From Candidatus Tharpella sp. (lineage in GTDB: Bacteria; Desulfobacterota; Anaeroferrophillalia; Anaeroferrophillales; Tharpellaceae), in assembly GCA_021161425.1 (NCBI GenBank), contig JAGHAQ010000041.1, positions 1 through 50,053 on the forward strand: 50,053 nucleotides of DNA, written 5' to 3'. This document shows, one piece after another, positions 1 to 9,030 of this stretch. Under the pieces are notes generated by a model. That model was given only the letters and a program-made list of their open reading frames with translations. It was not told the DNA's origin and made no database searches. Numbering within the stretch: position 1 is the first letter of the stretch; each line of letters starts with the position of its first letter. The position numbers and the translations under genes were made by a program.

Positions 1-108
1 GGTAAGGTCAAACTTTTTAGTTTCTTTGTCGGACAGGTGATGAAAAAGACCAAGGGTCAGGCCAATCCCCAGGTGGTCAACCGCCTGCTCAAAGAGAAGA
101 TAGGCTGA
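1..108 (+). CDS. gatB: GatB C-terminus (Asp/Glu-tRNA amidotransferase subunit B), partial
   Basis: Only the last 35 codons are inside the window, ending in TGA at 106-108. The peptide has the ending typical of GatB: a [14 protein letters not shown] stretch followed by a VNRLLKEK helix, which is the YqeY/GatB tail domain that contacts tRNA. GatB is the subunit of the GatCAB complex that activates misacylated Glu-tRNAGln or Asp-tRNAAsn. The family assignment rests on this short tail alone. The rest of the gene lies left of the window. Confidence 0.8.
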   Translation, partial: GKVKLFSFFVGQVMKKTKGQANPQVVNRLLKEKIG

Positions 109-386
109 AACGATAACTTTAAGTTATTGAGATGAGGTGTGACCAGTCCGTCCCACCTTTTGAGACGGTTTTGTCTCGGTTACTGCTGTTTTTTTCTCTT
201 GAGTACGTTTTAGATTGCGTAACTGTATGTTTTTATTTGCAGATTGTTGATATTGTATAAGTTTTAGTGTTGGCCCGAATAATGCAGTAATATATCGTCG
301 AATTAAGCATTATGAAAATTAAAGCAAAAGCTTAACGGTACCAGTAGTAAGCCGTTAATTATAGTCAGAGGTGTTTTCCGCAAACT
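109..386. other. Intergenic gap between gatB and lpxC
   Basis: No convincing ORF. A 5-bp hairpin (GAGAC at 162-166, GTCTC at 173-177) is followed 11 nt later by a T-rich run, so it is only a weak terminator candidate for gatB. A TATAAG hexamer at 256-261 could be a -10 element for lpxC, but it lacks a good -35 box. Confidence 0.35.
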
Positions 387-1328
387 ATGTTTTTTCAAAG
401 AACATTAAAAAAAGAGATTTCATGTGTTGGCATAGGCCTGCATTCGGGAATCAAGGTAAAGCTTGTTTTGAAACCGGCCCCAGCCGGCCACGGTATCAAG
501 CTACAGCGTATCGACGAGGGCCGGGTTATGACAACAATCCCGGCCTCCTCCGATTTTGTTGTTGATACCTCACTGGCTACGACCCTGGGGTGTGACGGTT
601 TTGTCATCGGAACTGTGGAGCATCTGCTCTCTGCTTTTTCCGGTCTCGGGGTCGATAATGCTCTGATTGAAGTTCACGGGCCTGAAGTTCCGATTATGGA
701 TGGCAGTGCCAACCCTTTTGTCTACCTTATAAAGACGGCAGGTATTAAACGACAGGTCGAAGCCAAATGCTATATGCGTATGACCGGCACTGTGACCGTT
801 AATGATGGTGACAAATGGGCTCGCCTGGGGCCACAACCTCCCTCTTCAAACGCTTCCCTCTCAATTATCAGTCATATCGATTTTGATCATCCCATGATCG
901 GTTCCCAGAGTTTTAACTTCTCTTTTGCCGATATCTCCTACGACCGTCAGATCAGCCGGGCCCGTACCTTTGGTTTTCTCCATGAAGTTGAATGGATGAA
1001 AGCCAACAACCTGGCTTTGGGTGGATCCTTGGATAATGCTATTGTCCTTGATGAATTTTCTGTTCTCAACGATGATGGACTGCGTTTTGCCGATGAGTTT
1101 GCCCGCCATAAGATTCTGGATTGTTTTGGTGATATCAGTCTCTTGGGTATGCCGCTGATCGGGGTGCTGGAAGCCAATAAGACCGGCCATGCTTTGAACC
1201 ATAAGCTGGTTCAAGCCGTACTTACTAAAACTGAGGCTTGGGAAAAGGTTACAACCGGCGAGTGGATTGATAGCTCATTGCCGACCTTTGCGGTTCCGCG
1301 CCTGGTCATGGGTGAGGCTTTGTTTTAG
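387..1328 (+). CDS. lpxC: UDP-3-O-acyl-N-acetylglucosamine deacetylase LpxC
   Basis: LpxC is the zinc-dependent deacetylase that catalyses the committed step of lipid A synthesis in the cytoplasm. The 313-residue length is normal. The sequence shows the zinc-site motif TVEHLLSA (His79) and the second site HKILD (His241, Asp245), matching the three metal ligands of the family. The GIGLHSG motif sits near the N-terminus and MDGSANPF marks the usual active-site region. The ATG at 387 follows an AGAGGT stretch about 15 nt upstream, which is a weak ribosome site. The presence of lpxC shows a Gram-negative, LPS-making host. The gene stands alone between gatB and a convergent gene and ends at a strong terminator. 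Confidence 0.97.
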   Translation: MFFQRTLKKEISCVGIGLHSGIKVKLVLKPAPAGHGIKLQRIDEGRVMTTIPASSDFVVDTSLATTLGCDGFVIGTVEHLLSAFSGLGVDNALIEVHGPEVPIMDGSANPFVYLIKTAGIKRQVEAKCYMRMTGTVTVNDGDKWARLGPQPPSSNASLSIISHIDFDHPMIGSQSFNFSFADISYDRQISRARTFGFLHEVEWMKANNLALGGSLDNAIVLDEFSVLNDDGLRFADEFARHKILDCFGDISLLGMPLIGVLEANKTGHALNHKLVQAVLTKTEAWEKVTTGEWIDSSLPTFAVPRLVMGEALF

Positions 1329-1356
1329 TGGTTTTCCCAGGCAAATAATACTTTAA

Positions 1357-1409
1357 CAGTAAACAAAAAAAGCCCCGCTTACAAAAGCGGGGCTTTTTTT
1401 TGTTTACTG
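1357..1409. terminator. Bidirectional intrinsic terminator between lpxC and AACS
   Basis: GC-rich stem AGCCCCGCTT (1371-1380), loop ACAA, then AAGCGGGGCT (1385-1394), flanked by an A-tract on the left and a T-tract on the right. The symmetry extends outward to CAGTAAAC (1357-1364) and GTTTACTG (1402-1409), giving a nearly perfect inverted repeat of about 53 bp. It serves the two convergent genes on either side. Confidence 0.92.
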
Positions 1410-1440
1410 AAGTCGACAGTATTTTTTTGATGATATTTTA

Positions 1441-3396
1441 TTAACTTTTCAGGGCTTCAAGATCCTTAAAGTTTTCCAGGGCTTCAGGGTTGGCCAGGGC
1501 ATCGCGGTTGGTGATCGGTAGGTTGTGAACCATGCGTTTGACTGCGAGTTCAACCTTTTTGCCGCTGATTGTATAAGGAATATCGTTAACCGCAATGATT
1601 TTGGCCGGGACGTGACGCGGGGTTGTGTTTTTACGAATAGTAGTTTTTATCTGTTTTTCGAATTCCGGGGTTAGCTCGACTCCATCATCGAGAACCACGA
1701 AAAGGACAACGCGAACGTCGCTATCTTCCCAATCCTGGCCGATGACGACACTGTCTTTGATGCCCGAGATGGTTTCAACCTGGCGGTAGATTTCGGCGGT
1801 ACCGATACGGACGCCACCGGGGTTCAAGGTAGCATCAGACCGGCCATAAATAATGACGCCACCGGTTTCGGTGATCATGATATAGTCACCGTGGCACCAG
1901 ATATTGTTGTAACGATCGAAATAGGCATCATGGTATTTCTGGTTATCAGGATCATTCCAGAAATAGATCGGCATTGAGGGGAAAGCGGTTGTGCAGACGA
2001 GTTCACCCTTCTCACCGTAAACCGGCTGACCAAAATCATCAAAGGCTTCAACACTCATTCCTAAGCCCCGGCACTGCAGTTCTTCAATATAGACTGGCAG
2101 AATTGGGTTGCCGAGAGCGAAACAAGAGACAATGTCGGTGCCTCCAGAGATCGAAGCGAGATCGACATCTTTTTTGATGTCGCGGTAGACATACTCAAAG
2201 CTTTCGGCTGACAGGGGAGAACCGGTCGAACAGATCGCTTTAATCGCACTTAAATCAAAAGCGGTGCCCGGTTTAAGGCCTGACTGCTGAACTGCAGCAA
2301 TAAATTTGGCGCTGGTACCGTAGACTGAGATTTTCTCATCCTGAGCCAGTTTAAAAGTAGCGCCGCCGTCGGGGTAGAAGGGGGAGCCGTCAAAAAGGAT
2401 GGTGGTTGCGCCAACCGCCAGAGCACTGACGAGCCAGTTCCACATCATCCAGCCGCAGGTTGTAAAGTAGTAGATGCGGTCTTCGCGTTTCAAATCAACA
2501 TGGAAGAGATGTTCTTTTAAATGCTGAATCAGGGTGCCGCCGGTGCCGTGGACAATGCACTTCGGAGTGCCGGTGGTGCCTGATGAGTACATGATGTAGA
2601 GCGGATGATCAAAGGGAAGCTGTTCAAATTCAATCTCGAGATTATCATCTTTTTTGAGAAAATCCTGGTAATGAACAGCGTTGCCGATGGCGCTGATATC
2701 AGCTTTTTCTTCGGTGTAGGGAATCACCACGACTTTCTCGATAGAAGGCAGCGAGCCTAAAATTTCACCGATTTTTTCAAGGGAGCTGAATTTTTTGCCG
2801 TTGTAGGAGTAGCCATTGGCGGTAAAGAGAATTTTGGGTTCGATCTGGCCAAAACGATCAAGAACGCCCTTGATGCCGAAATCAGGCGAACAGGATGACC
2901 AGATAGCGCCGATACTGGTTGCCGCCAGCATGGCGACCACGGTTTCAATCATATTGGGAACAAAACCGGCAACCCGGTCGCCGCATTGAACTCCGGTCTC
3001 GCGTAAAGCCGCCGCCAGACGGGCAACCTGATCATATAATTCAGCGTAACTGATACGGGTTGCGTCCTGATCTTCGCCCTTGAAGACCAGGGCTTCGCGA
3101 TCGTCGCGAAAACGTAAAAGATTTTCGGCGAAATTGAGGCGGGCCCCAGTGAACCATTTGGCTCCCGGCATCTTGTCGCCATCAACCATTATTTCATCGT
3201 AACCCTTGCTGGCGATGATTCCGCCGTATTCCCAGACACTCTCCCAGAAAGCCGCCCGATCATCAACCGACCATTTGTAGAGTTCGTCATAAGAGGCAAA
3301 TTCAAGGCCTTTTTTCTCTTTCAATTGAGCCATTAGACAACTTAAGTTGGAGTTTTTGATACGCTCGGCGGAGGGTTGCCAGAGTGGTGTCTTCAT
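1441..3396 (-). CDS. Acetoacetyl-CoA synthetase (acetoacetate--CoA ligase)
   Basis: An ATP-dependent ligase forming acetoacetyl-CoA from acetoacetate. The 651 residues match AACS length. The start MKTPLWQPS, the phosphate-binding motif YSSGTTGTPKCIVHG, the WSSCSPDFG segment and the C-terminal SGKKVELAVK with the catalytic lysine are typical of AACS rather than of acetyl-CoA synthetase. A good AGGGAGAG ribosome site precedes the ATG on the minus strand. It stands alone, convergent with lpxC. A 16-bp palindrome (3479-3494) lies 82 bp upstream of its start, and similar sites precede the CaiB-like gene and the second acyl-CoA dehydrogenase. This suggests co-regulation with beta-oxidation, where its product feeds the thiolases encoded at 15.0-17.5 kb. 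Confidence 0.94.
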   Translation of the reverse strand: MKTPLWQPSAERIKNSNLSCLMAQLKEKKGLEFASYDELYKWSVDDRAAFWESVWEYGGIIASKGYDEIMVDGDKMPGAKWFTGARLNFAENLLRFRDDREALVFKGEDQDATRISYAELYDQVARLAAALRETGVQCGDRVAGFVPNMIETVVAMLAATSIGAIWSSCSPDFGIKGVLDRFGQIEPKILFTANGYSYNGKKFSSLEKIGEILGSLPSIEKVVVIPYTEEKADISAIGNAVHYQDFLKKDDNLEIEFEQLPFDHPLYIMYSSGTTGTPKCIVHGTGGTLIQHLKEHLFHVDLKREDRIYYFTTCGWMMWNWLVSALAVGATTILFDGSPFYPDGGATFKLAQDEKISVYGTSAKFIAAVQQSGLKPGTAFDLSAIKAICSTGSPLSAESFEYVYRDIKKDVDLASISGGTDIVSCFALGNPILPVYIEELQCRGLGMSVEAFDDFGQPVYGEKGELVCTTAFPSMPIYFWNDPDNQKYHDAYFDRYNNIWCHGDYIMITETGGVIIYGRSDATLNPGGVRIGTAEIYRQVETISGIKDSVVIGQDWEDSDVRVVLFVVLDDGVELTPEFEKQIKTTIRKNTTPRHVPAKIIAVNDIPYTISGKKVELAVKRMVHNLPITNRDALANPEALENFKDLEALKS

Positions 3397-3757
3397 GGTT
3401 GTCTCTCCCTAGATCTTGTAGATGGTTGAAAATATTTTGTGGCAGTCTATGTTTTTACCTGAATACTTCATTTTTTACCACTTAACGTTAACTGTCGGAT
3501 GTGGGGCAAAAAATGAAATTTCATCGGCCCCTTTAACCGATTCAGAGGCGCTTGTCAACTTGAAATCAGATCGCTTACGATGACCCCTCCAAAATAAGGT
3601 TGTGTTTTTTTGAACTTTAAAAACTGGAAATCAGTTGATCGGTATGTTATGTTAACGAAAAACAGAGCTATCGGTAGGCTGGGGAATTTTTTTCAGCTGA
3701 GTCGGGGTCGGTTGTAACTGAATTTACTGTACCCGAAATTTTTGAGGAGGATGTAAA
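3397..3757. other. Divergent intergenic region between AACS and the chemoreceptor gene
   Basis: This 361-bp region must hold the promoters of two divergent genes. It contains the palindrome at 3479-3494 and, just before the chemoreceptor start, a strong GAGGAGG ribosome site at 3744-3750. No convincing -35/-10 pair and no small ORF were found. Confidence 0.5.
3479..3494. promoter_or_regulatory. Putative operator, copy A (CACTTAACGTTAACTG)
   Basis: A 16-bp palindrome with one mismatched outer pair around the centre TTAACGTTAA. It is closely related to sites at 13618-13633 and 21471-21486, all upstream of acyl-CoA genes. The regulator is unknown and none is encoded in the window. Calling it an operator is an inference from recurrence and symmetry. 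Confidence 0.5.
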
Positions 3758-5431
3758 ATGCGTTTGAAACTCAGTCGGCAGATTTTTTTAGGGTTTACTG
3801 TGATTGGATCCCTGCTCGTGGTTTTAGGTCTGGTTTCGCACTTCGGCATTGATACTATGAATAAAAAGATCGAAGAGGCTGTGTCTGCGAAAAATCTGGT
3901 CGTCGAATTGCAGAAGATGGAGATCGATTATCATGAATGGGCCGAGAAGGTGGAGCAGACACTTTTACGAGACTATACCCCGGGATTGTTGGTTGAGGTT
4001 GAAACGGATGATCGTAAGAGTGGTTTTGGTAAGTGGTTTTATAGCCCATCGCGTAAAGCTCTGGAAATCCGTTATCCCCAACTGGTGCCGATCCTGAAAA
4101 AATTCGAGGTTCCGCATCATGCGTTGCATGAGTCGATTAAGGATGTCAATCTTAATTTGAGTGAGGCCGAAGATCTAGAAGGGGCCAAGGGTGATTACAA
4201 TGCGGTCACGCGACTGGCTTTGGTCGAGGTGCTAAAGGTTTTTCATGAACTCGAAGGGGCTTTGTCCGAGATTGAGATGGTGGCAGAACAAGTGGCAGAG
4301 GCCAAGGTTTCGCAAACTGAAACCTTAGTTATGGTGGTGGCTCTATTGGGTGTTCTGGTTGGTCTAGTGGTTATCTTCTGGGTGCGGGCCAGTTTCTCTC
4401 GGATAATGGGTGGCGAACCCGAAGATATGAACGATATCCTTAAAAAAATCGCCGATGGCGATTTGACGGTCGCTATTGATGCCGGGGCTCGGCCGGGCAG
4501 TATGTTGGCAGCGCTGGGTGAGACCAAGCAGGGGTTGGTCTCAATTGCCGGAGATATTTTCAGCGGGGTTGAATCTTTGACCCTTGCATCGGCTGAGCTT
4601 GCCGCAGTTTCCGAACGACTAGGTGATGCTGCCGGTAATGCCTCGGGTAAAAGTAATACTGTGGCTGCAGCGGCTGAGGAGATGAGTGTCAATATGAACT
4701 CGGTTTCAACGGCTTCCGAGGGTACCGCCGAGAATGTCAATATGGTGGCAGCCGCAGCCGAAGAGATGACCTCGACGGTAGGCGAGATTGCACAAAATAC
4801 GGAAAAAACCCGCGCCATCAGCTTAGCTGCGGTGGAACGGACGCGCCAGGCGTCGGAAAAAATCGATGAACTCGGTCGGGCCGCGCAAGAGGTTGGGAAA
4901 GTGACGGCAGTTATCAACGAGATCTCTGAGCAGACCAATCTTTTGGCTTTGAATGCCACTATCGAGGCGGCCCGAGCTGGTGAAGCCGGTAAAGGTTTTG
5001 CCGTGGTTGCCAATGAGATTAAGGAACTGGCCCGCCAGACGGCTGAAGCGACTCAGGATATTCGCCAGATTATTGAGGAGATTCAGGCATCGACCGGGGC
5101 GACGGTTGAGGAGGTCCGCGAAGTTACCTCGGTTATTGAAGAGGTTAGTGAGTTGATTACGACGGTGGCCGCCGCCATTGAAGAGCAGTCGGCGACTACC
5201 AGAGAAATTGCCGGCAGTGTTGCTCAAGCTTCTCAGGGGATTTCTGAGATCAATGAAAATATTTCCCAGAGTTCGGCTGTGGCAGGTGAGATTTCAGCTG
5301 ATATCTCCGAGGTCAGTGCTATCGCCGGTGAACTTAGTGACAGTAGTTCGCAGGTCAATAATAATGCCGGTGATCTTGGTGGGCTTAGTGAGCGCTTAAA
5401 GAGTATTGTTTTGCGTTTTAAACTAGAGTAA
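3758..5431 (+). CDS. Methyl-accepting chemotaxis protein with CZB-like sensor domain
   Basis: A 557-residue inner-membrane chemoreceptor. TM1 spans about residues 10-28 and TM2 about 190-210. A HAMP-like linker follows (GDLTVAIDA), then a long MCP signalling coiled coil with the conserved hairpin tip [19 protein letters not shown] and FAVVANEI. The segment between the membrane helices resembles a chemoreceptor zinc-binding (CZB) domain: HEW at 59-61, FGKW at 90-93, and HHALH at 120-124. The usual cysteine of the CxxGKW motif is a serine (Ser88). The start is set by GAGGAGG 7 nt before the ATG. The protein ends in FKLE and a TAA, but directly behind it in the +1 frame lies a hemerythrin start. 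The ancestral receptor probably carried a C-terminal hemerythrin domain. Confidence 0.95.
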   Translation: MRLKLSRQIFLGFTVIGSLLVVLGLVSHFGIDTMNKKIEEAVSAKNLVVELQKMEIDYHEWAEKVEQTLLRDYTPGLLVEVETDDRKSGFGKWFYSPSRKALEIRYPQLVPILKKFEVPHHALHESIKDVNLNLSEAEDLEGAKGDYNAVTRLALVEVLKVFHELEGALSEIEMVAEQVAEAKVSQTETLVMVVALLGVLVGLVVIFWVRASFSRIMGGEPEDMNDILKKIADGDLTVAIDAGARPGSMLAALGETKQGLVSIAGDIFSGVESLTLASAELAAVSERLGDAAGNASGKSNTVAAAAEEMSVNMNSVSTASEGTAENVNMVAAAAEEMTSTVGEIAQNTEKTRAISLAAVERTRQASEKIDELGRAAQEVGKVTAVINEISEQTNLLALNATIEAARAGEAGKGFAVVANEIKELARQTAEATQDIRQIIEEIQASTGATVEEVREVTSVIEEVSELITTVAAAIEEQSATTREIAGSVAQASQGISEINENISQSSAVAGEISADISEVSAIAGELSDSSSQVNNNAGDLGGLSERLKSIVLRFKLE

Positions 5432-5630
5432 GAAGGCGGACTCGTCCCCTTCGACCTTGGTTTATTCGGGTCCTGAGGTTGGCGACTTGATGCTCTGGAC
5501 ATCCAGTTTTGAGAACGGTGTCAGTGAATTTGACAACCAACATCACCGGCTCGTCGATTTTGTCAACGAGCTTTATAAAGGCGTCGACCGCAAATGCGGT
5601 TCGTTTTTTAATGGTAAGGGAGTTTATTAG
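5430..5630 (+). pseudogene. Truncated hemerythrin domain, remnant of an MCP-hemerythrin fusion
   Basis: Directly after the chemoreceptor stop the +1 frame reads through a linker into MLWTSSFENGVSEFD and NQHHRLVDFVNELYKG (ATG at 5490). This is the N-terminal signature of bacteriohemerythrin, with the first iron-ligand histidine in the QHHRL motif. It ends at TAG 5628-5630 after about 46 codons, against roughly 130 for a whole domain, so the remaining iron ligands are missing. No ribosome site precedes the ATG. The simplest history is a one-base change near 5427-5430 that cut the receptor off from its hemerythrin tail, followed by loss of the tail's end. Confidence 0.72.
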
Positions 5631-5649
5631 AGAATGAAATATAAAAAAA

Positions 5650-5676
5650 GGCAGGCCTGAGGCCTGCCTTTTTTTT
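5650..5676 (+). terminator. Intrinsic terminator after the chemoreceptor gene
   Basis: Stem GGCAGGCC (5650-5657), loop TGA, stem GGCCTGCC (5661-5668), followed by eight T. The A-tract on the left side would allow it to work from the right as well. Confidence 0.88.
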
Positions 5677-5981
5677 GTGATCTTTGGGCCGTTGTCAAAG
5701 TTTAATGTTTCTTCGTATGAAGTATACAGTTTGTCGCTTGACAAAGGTCTCGTGCTTATGTTAACAAGCTCAGCGAGTTCACTTAATGTGAGCGGTTATT
5801 CACTTTTGTCGGACCTTTAAGGGTATCCCGGCCGAGAGTTTTTAGTTAGTTGTAAGTTGTTGTTTTTATAGTTTATTGTTGAATTGTGTAGGGGTGGTCT
5901 TTTGCCGTTGATGGTTACCGTCCCAACACTTCTGTACTTGTCAGGTTCCCGGTTCTTGCCGGGGTAGGGGAATGAAAGGCT
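5677..5981. other. Leader/promoter region of the respiratory operon
   Basis: This 305-bp gap has no ORF. It holds a TTGACA box at 5738-5743 without a convincing -10 partner, a small inverted repeat TCACTTAATGTGA at 5779-5791 that could bind a regulator, and a CCCGG/CCGGG stem-loop at 5948-5963 shortly before the first gene. All of these are weak on their own. Confidence 0.4.
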
Positions 5982-7961
5982 ATGCTGAATTCACTTGATG
6001 TACTGATCATAGGCTTAAGTTTGGCACTTCTGCTCTATGGGAGTTTCAGAAAAATTGCGCGTTGGCGGGTCGGTGAACCCGAAGTTAGGAGTGGCGATGC
6101 CGGCAAACGCTTTGCCTCAATGTTTGCGTCGGTTGTCGGGCACGATCGGATTCTTGAAGAGGCTTGGCCTGGTTATATGCACATCTTCCTCTTCTTTGGT
6201 TTTCTTACCCCCTTTGTCTTTGTCGTTTTTGCCCAACTTCATATCGTGACTTTGACTCCGGCCGCCGCCGGTGGTATTTCTTTGGTTCTCGATCTGATCG
6301 GTGGTTTTGCTCTGGTCGGGCTTATGATAGCTATCTGCCGTCGTTATGTGGTTGAGCCTGAACGTCTTGATGAGCGTGGTAGAGAGGATGGTTTGCTTTT
6401 GGTCTGGCTGCTCTTTATCTTCTTAAGCGGTTTTGTCGTTGAAGGATTGCGTTTGGCGGTAACGACTCCCGAAGGCACTTGGTTTGCCCCCTTGGGTTCA
6501 CTGGTTGCTTTTGCTCTGGCTCCATTAAGTCCCGAAATTGATGCTCAAGTTATTCGTTGGGTCTGGCGCCTGCACTTTTACGCCATCCTGTTGTTGGTCG
6601 GGACCATGCCTTATAACAAACTCTTTCATGTTATTTCCGGCACTCTTAATAACTATTATCGTTCGACCAACCCCAAAGGGGTGGTCAACCTGCTCGATAT
6701 CGAAAACTCCGAGACCTTCGGGGTTGCTCATGTTCATCAATTTACCTGGAAACAGCTGATGGACAGCGATGCTTGTATTCGTTGTGGTCGCTGTCAGGAT
6801 AATTGTCCAGCCTATCTTACAGGTAAACCTTTGACCCCTAAAAAGATGGTTCAGGATATCCGCGAGTGTCTTTATGACAAGAGTGCGATCATCGCCAAAT
6901 GCAAGGCCGAGGGTGAAGATATTACTTGGGGTCTTCCTGATGAGGAGAAACCTTTGTTCGGCGGCTACTTGGCTGAGGATGAGATTTGGGCTTGTACTAC
7001 CTGTCGTGCATGCATGGAGGTTTGCCCAATGTACGTCGAGCATGTTGACAAGATCGTTGATTTGCGGCGTAATCTGGTTCTCATGGAGAGTAGCTTTCCG
7101 TCTGAAGTCCAGCTTGTCTTTAAAAATTTTGAAAATAACAGTAATCCCTGGGGGCTGGGTTGGGCTGATCGTGGTAACTGGGCCAATGATTTAGGGGTTA
7201 CAACCATGGCTGAAAATAGCGATGTCGAACTCCTGCTCTGGATCGGTTGTTCAGGTTCCTTTGATGATCGTTACAAGAAGGTTTCAACCTCTTTTGTCAA
7301 GGTTCTTAAAGCAGCTGGGGTCTCTTTCTCAATTTTGGGTAAGGAGGAAAAGTGTTGCGGCGATTCGGCGCGCAAGCTGGGTAACGAGTATCTCTATCAG
7401 ACGTTGGCCATGGAGAACATTGAGACCCTGAATGGCTACGGCGTCAAAAATATTGTCGTCATGTGTCCGCATGGTTACAATACTTTAAAAAAAGACTATC
7501 AGCAGTTGGGTGGTAACTACAATGTCATGCACCATACCGAGTATCTGGCCCAGCTCATAGCCGATGGCCGGATTAACTTAAAGCGTCCTCTGGTCGCTAA
7601 AGCCGTCTATCATGATTCCTGTTATCTCGGTCGTTACAATGAAATTTACGACCAGCCTCGGGCGATCTTAAATGAAATACCGGGGCTTGAGCTGGTCGAG
7701 ATGGAGCGTCATCATAAACGTGGTTTCTGCTGCGGAGCCGGTGGCGGCCGGATGTGGATGGAGGAGGACATAGGTACTAAGATTAATGACAATCGGGTCG
7801 CACAGGCGCTTGAGAAAGAGCCCGAAATTGCGGTTACGGCTTGTCCTTTCTGTATGGTTATGTTTGAGGATGGTCTTAAATTTCATAATCGGGAAAGTGA
7901 TGTTAAAGTCAAGGATGTGGTTGAACTGGTTGCTGAAGCCCTGGAGGTTGGGGATGTCTAG
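5982..7961 (+). CDS. EMO-type membrane Fe-S oxidoreductase (ETF:menaquinone oxidoreductase-like)
   Basis: A 659-residue fusion of a cytochrome-b-like membrane part (about five helices in residues 1-225, related to nitrate reductase gamma/DsrM) and a soluble HdrD-like part. The latter has two 4Fe-4S motifs (CIRCGRCQDNCP and CTTCRACMEVCP) and two CCG domains (CCGDSARK region; CHDSCYLGRYNE with CCGAGGGRM). This is the architecture of the ETF-linked Fe-S oxidoreductases described in Geobacter (EMO) and syntrophs, which pass electrons from reduced EtfAB to menaquinone through heme b. The beta-oxidation genes with etfBA downstream support that role. It overlaps the next gene by 8 nt. The exact electron partner is inferred; other HdrD-like quinone reductases share the fold. 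Confidence 0.88.
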   Translation: MLNSLDVLIIGLSLALLLYGSFRKIARWRVGEPEVRSGDAGKRFASMFASVVGHDRILEEAWPGYMHIFLFFGFLTPFVFVVFAQLHIVTLTPAAAGGISLVLDLIGGFALVGLMIAICRRYVVEPERLDERGREDGLLLVWLLFIFLSGFVVEGLRLAVTTPEGTWFAPLGSLVAFALAPLSPEIDAQVIRWVWRLHFYAILLLVGTMPYNKLFHVISGTLNNYYRSTNPKGVVNLLDIENSETFGVAHVHQFTWKQLMDSDACIRCGRCQDNCPAYLTGKPLTPKKMVQDIRECLYDKSAIIAKCKAEGEDITWGLPDEEKPLFGGYLAEDEIWACTTCRACMEVCPMYVEHVDKIVDLRRNLVLMESSFPSEVQLVFKNFENNSNPWGLGWADRGNWANDLGVTTMAENSDVELLLWIGCSGSFDDRYKKVSTSFVKVLKAAGVSFSILGKEEKCCGDSARKLGNEYLYQTLAMENIETLNGYGVKNIVVMCPHGYNTLKKDYQQLGGNYNVMHHTEYLAQLIADGRINLKRPLVAKAVYHDSCYLGRYNEIYDQPRAILNEIPGLELVEMERHHKRGFCCGAGGGRMWMEEDIGTKINDNRVAQALEKEPEIAVTACPFCMVMFEDGLKFHNRESDVKVKDVVELVAEALEVGDV

Positions 7962-9030
7962 GATGTCTGAAAAACAAGTTTTTTCCGCGTTGGTTCGGCG
8001 TTTCTGCGGGAGATGGATGTTCTGCCTGTTGTTGGGGGTCGGGTTTCTGATTTTCGTTGGTGACGTTCAGGCGACTATTCCTGAAAATGTAACCCCTGGT
8101 GCCGTAACCACGACGGTGGTTCCGGTGATTCCGGCTGTTACCACCACCGACGGTTTGCTACCGATTCCGGTCGAAGTGCCGAAACCGCGAACCAATGAAG
8201 AGTGTATGAAGTGTCATAAAGAGCCGCACTTGACTTCCGGGCGTCTCGATGGCTCTCTGGCGGTACTGCAGGTTGAGCTTGAACCCTATAAAAAGACTTT
8301 GCACGGTATGAAACTGGAGTGTATCGACTGTCATGAAGATGCCGCCTCAGCCCGCCATTGTCGTAGTGGTTTTCAGAAAGTCAATTGCCTCGCCTGTCAC
8401 TCGAAAATTGAAAATCTTTTTCCTTTCGGTGCCCACGAGCGATTGAAAAAAAAGAATATCAGGATTCCAAAAAGAAAGATGGTTGGTGACAGCTATTATA
8501 AGAGTAAACATGGTAAAGCTTTGCTTGAGGGTAAGGATAACGCCCCCAATTGCTACCATTGCCATACCCGACACTATGTGTTCGGGGCCAAATATAAGCA
8601 GGCAACGGTCAATCGTGCCAATTTGACCGAGACCTGTGGTAGTTGTCATAAGGAACGTCAGATTTCGACCCTGCTTGAGCATGTGACGACTTTTCGTCTT
8701 GAAGCTCACCGTAAGGGTGACATGAGTTTCGATTATGACCGTGGTAATTGTATCGACTGTCATCAGGGTGAAGCTGTGCATGGTCTTAAAGTCAACGAGG
8801 CTCCTTGCGCCCGTTGTCATGATACGAAAATTAAAGTTAAAGGTGTTGCCTTGGTTGGTTTAGGGCCGTTTCACCTCTATCCGAATTATGAAAATCAGTA
8901 TTCGGTTTGGTGTCTGCGCAATTTTTACGGGGTATTAGTGTTACTCCTATTGGTCGGAGCGGGATGTGTTCTCTTTCTCTATATTATGAGACGCTCCGCT
9001 GATCATTATCGTAAAGAAGGGGGCGAGTGA
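7954..9030 (+). CDS. Membrane-anchored heptaheme cytochrome c (QrcA-like role)
   Basis: A 358-residue exported cytochrome with seven CXXCH heme sites: CMKCH, CIDCH, CLACH, CYHCH, CGSCH, CIDCH and CARCH. An N-terminal signal helix (about residues 18-38) precedes a Pro/Thr-rich linker, and a C-terminal helix (VLLLLVGAGCVLFLYI) anchors it in the membrane. The ATG at 7954 was chosen because GGAGG lies 6 nt upstream and it overlaps the previous stop by 8 nt. An in-frame ATG at 7786 would overlap too far. A second ATG at 7963 is also possible. It probably exchanges electrons between the adjacent Fe-S/Mo-type complex and soluble periplasmic carriers. Confidence 0.9.
   Translation: MSRMSEKQVFSALVRRFCGRWMFCLLLGVGFLIFVGDVQATIPENVTPGAVTTTVVPVIPAVTTTDGLLPIPVEVPKPRTNEECMKCHKEPHLTSGRLDGSLAVLQVELEPYKKTLHGMKLECIDCHEDAASARHCRSGFQKVNCLACHSKIENLFPFGAHERLKKKNIRIPKRKMVGDSYYKSKHGKALLEGKDNAPNCYHCHTRHYVFGAKYKQATVNRANLTETCGSCHKERQISTLLEHVTTFRLEAHRKGDMSFDYDRGNCIDCHQGEAVHGLKVNEAPCARCHDTKIKVKGVALVGLGPFHLYPNYENQYSVWCLRNFYGVLVLLLLVGAGCVLFLYIMRRSADHYRKEGGE

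Noticed and set aside
4243-5013. Long minus-strand open frame (256 codons) across the chemoreceptor gene
   Set aside because: It lies entirely antisense to the MCP signalling domain; its Ala/Ser/Thr-rich translation is the usual shadow of Ala/Glu-rich coiled-coil codons, with no ribosome site.
7786-7953. Upstream start for the heptaheme cytochrome
   Set aside because: It would overlap the EMO-like gene by 176 nt and bury the signal peptide; ATG 7954 has GGAGG at the right distance.
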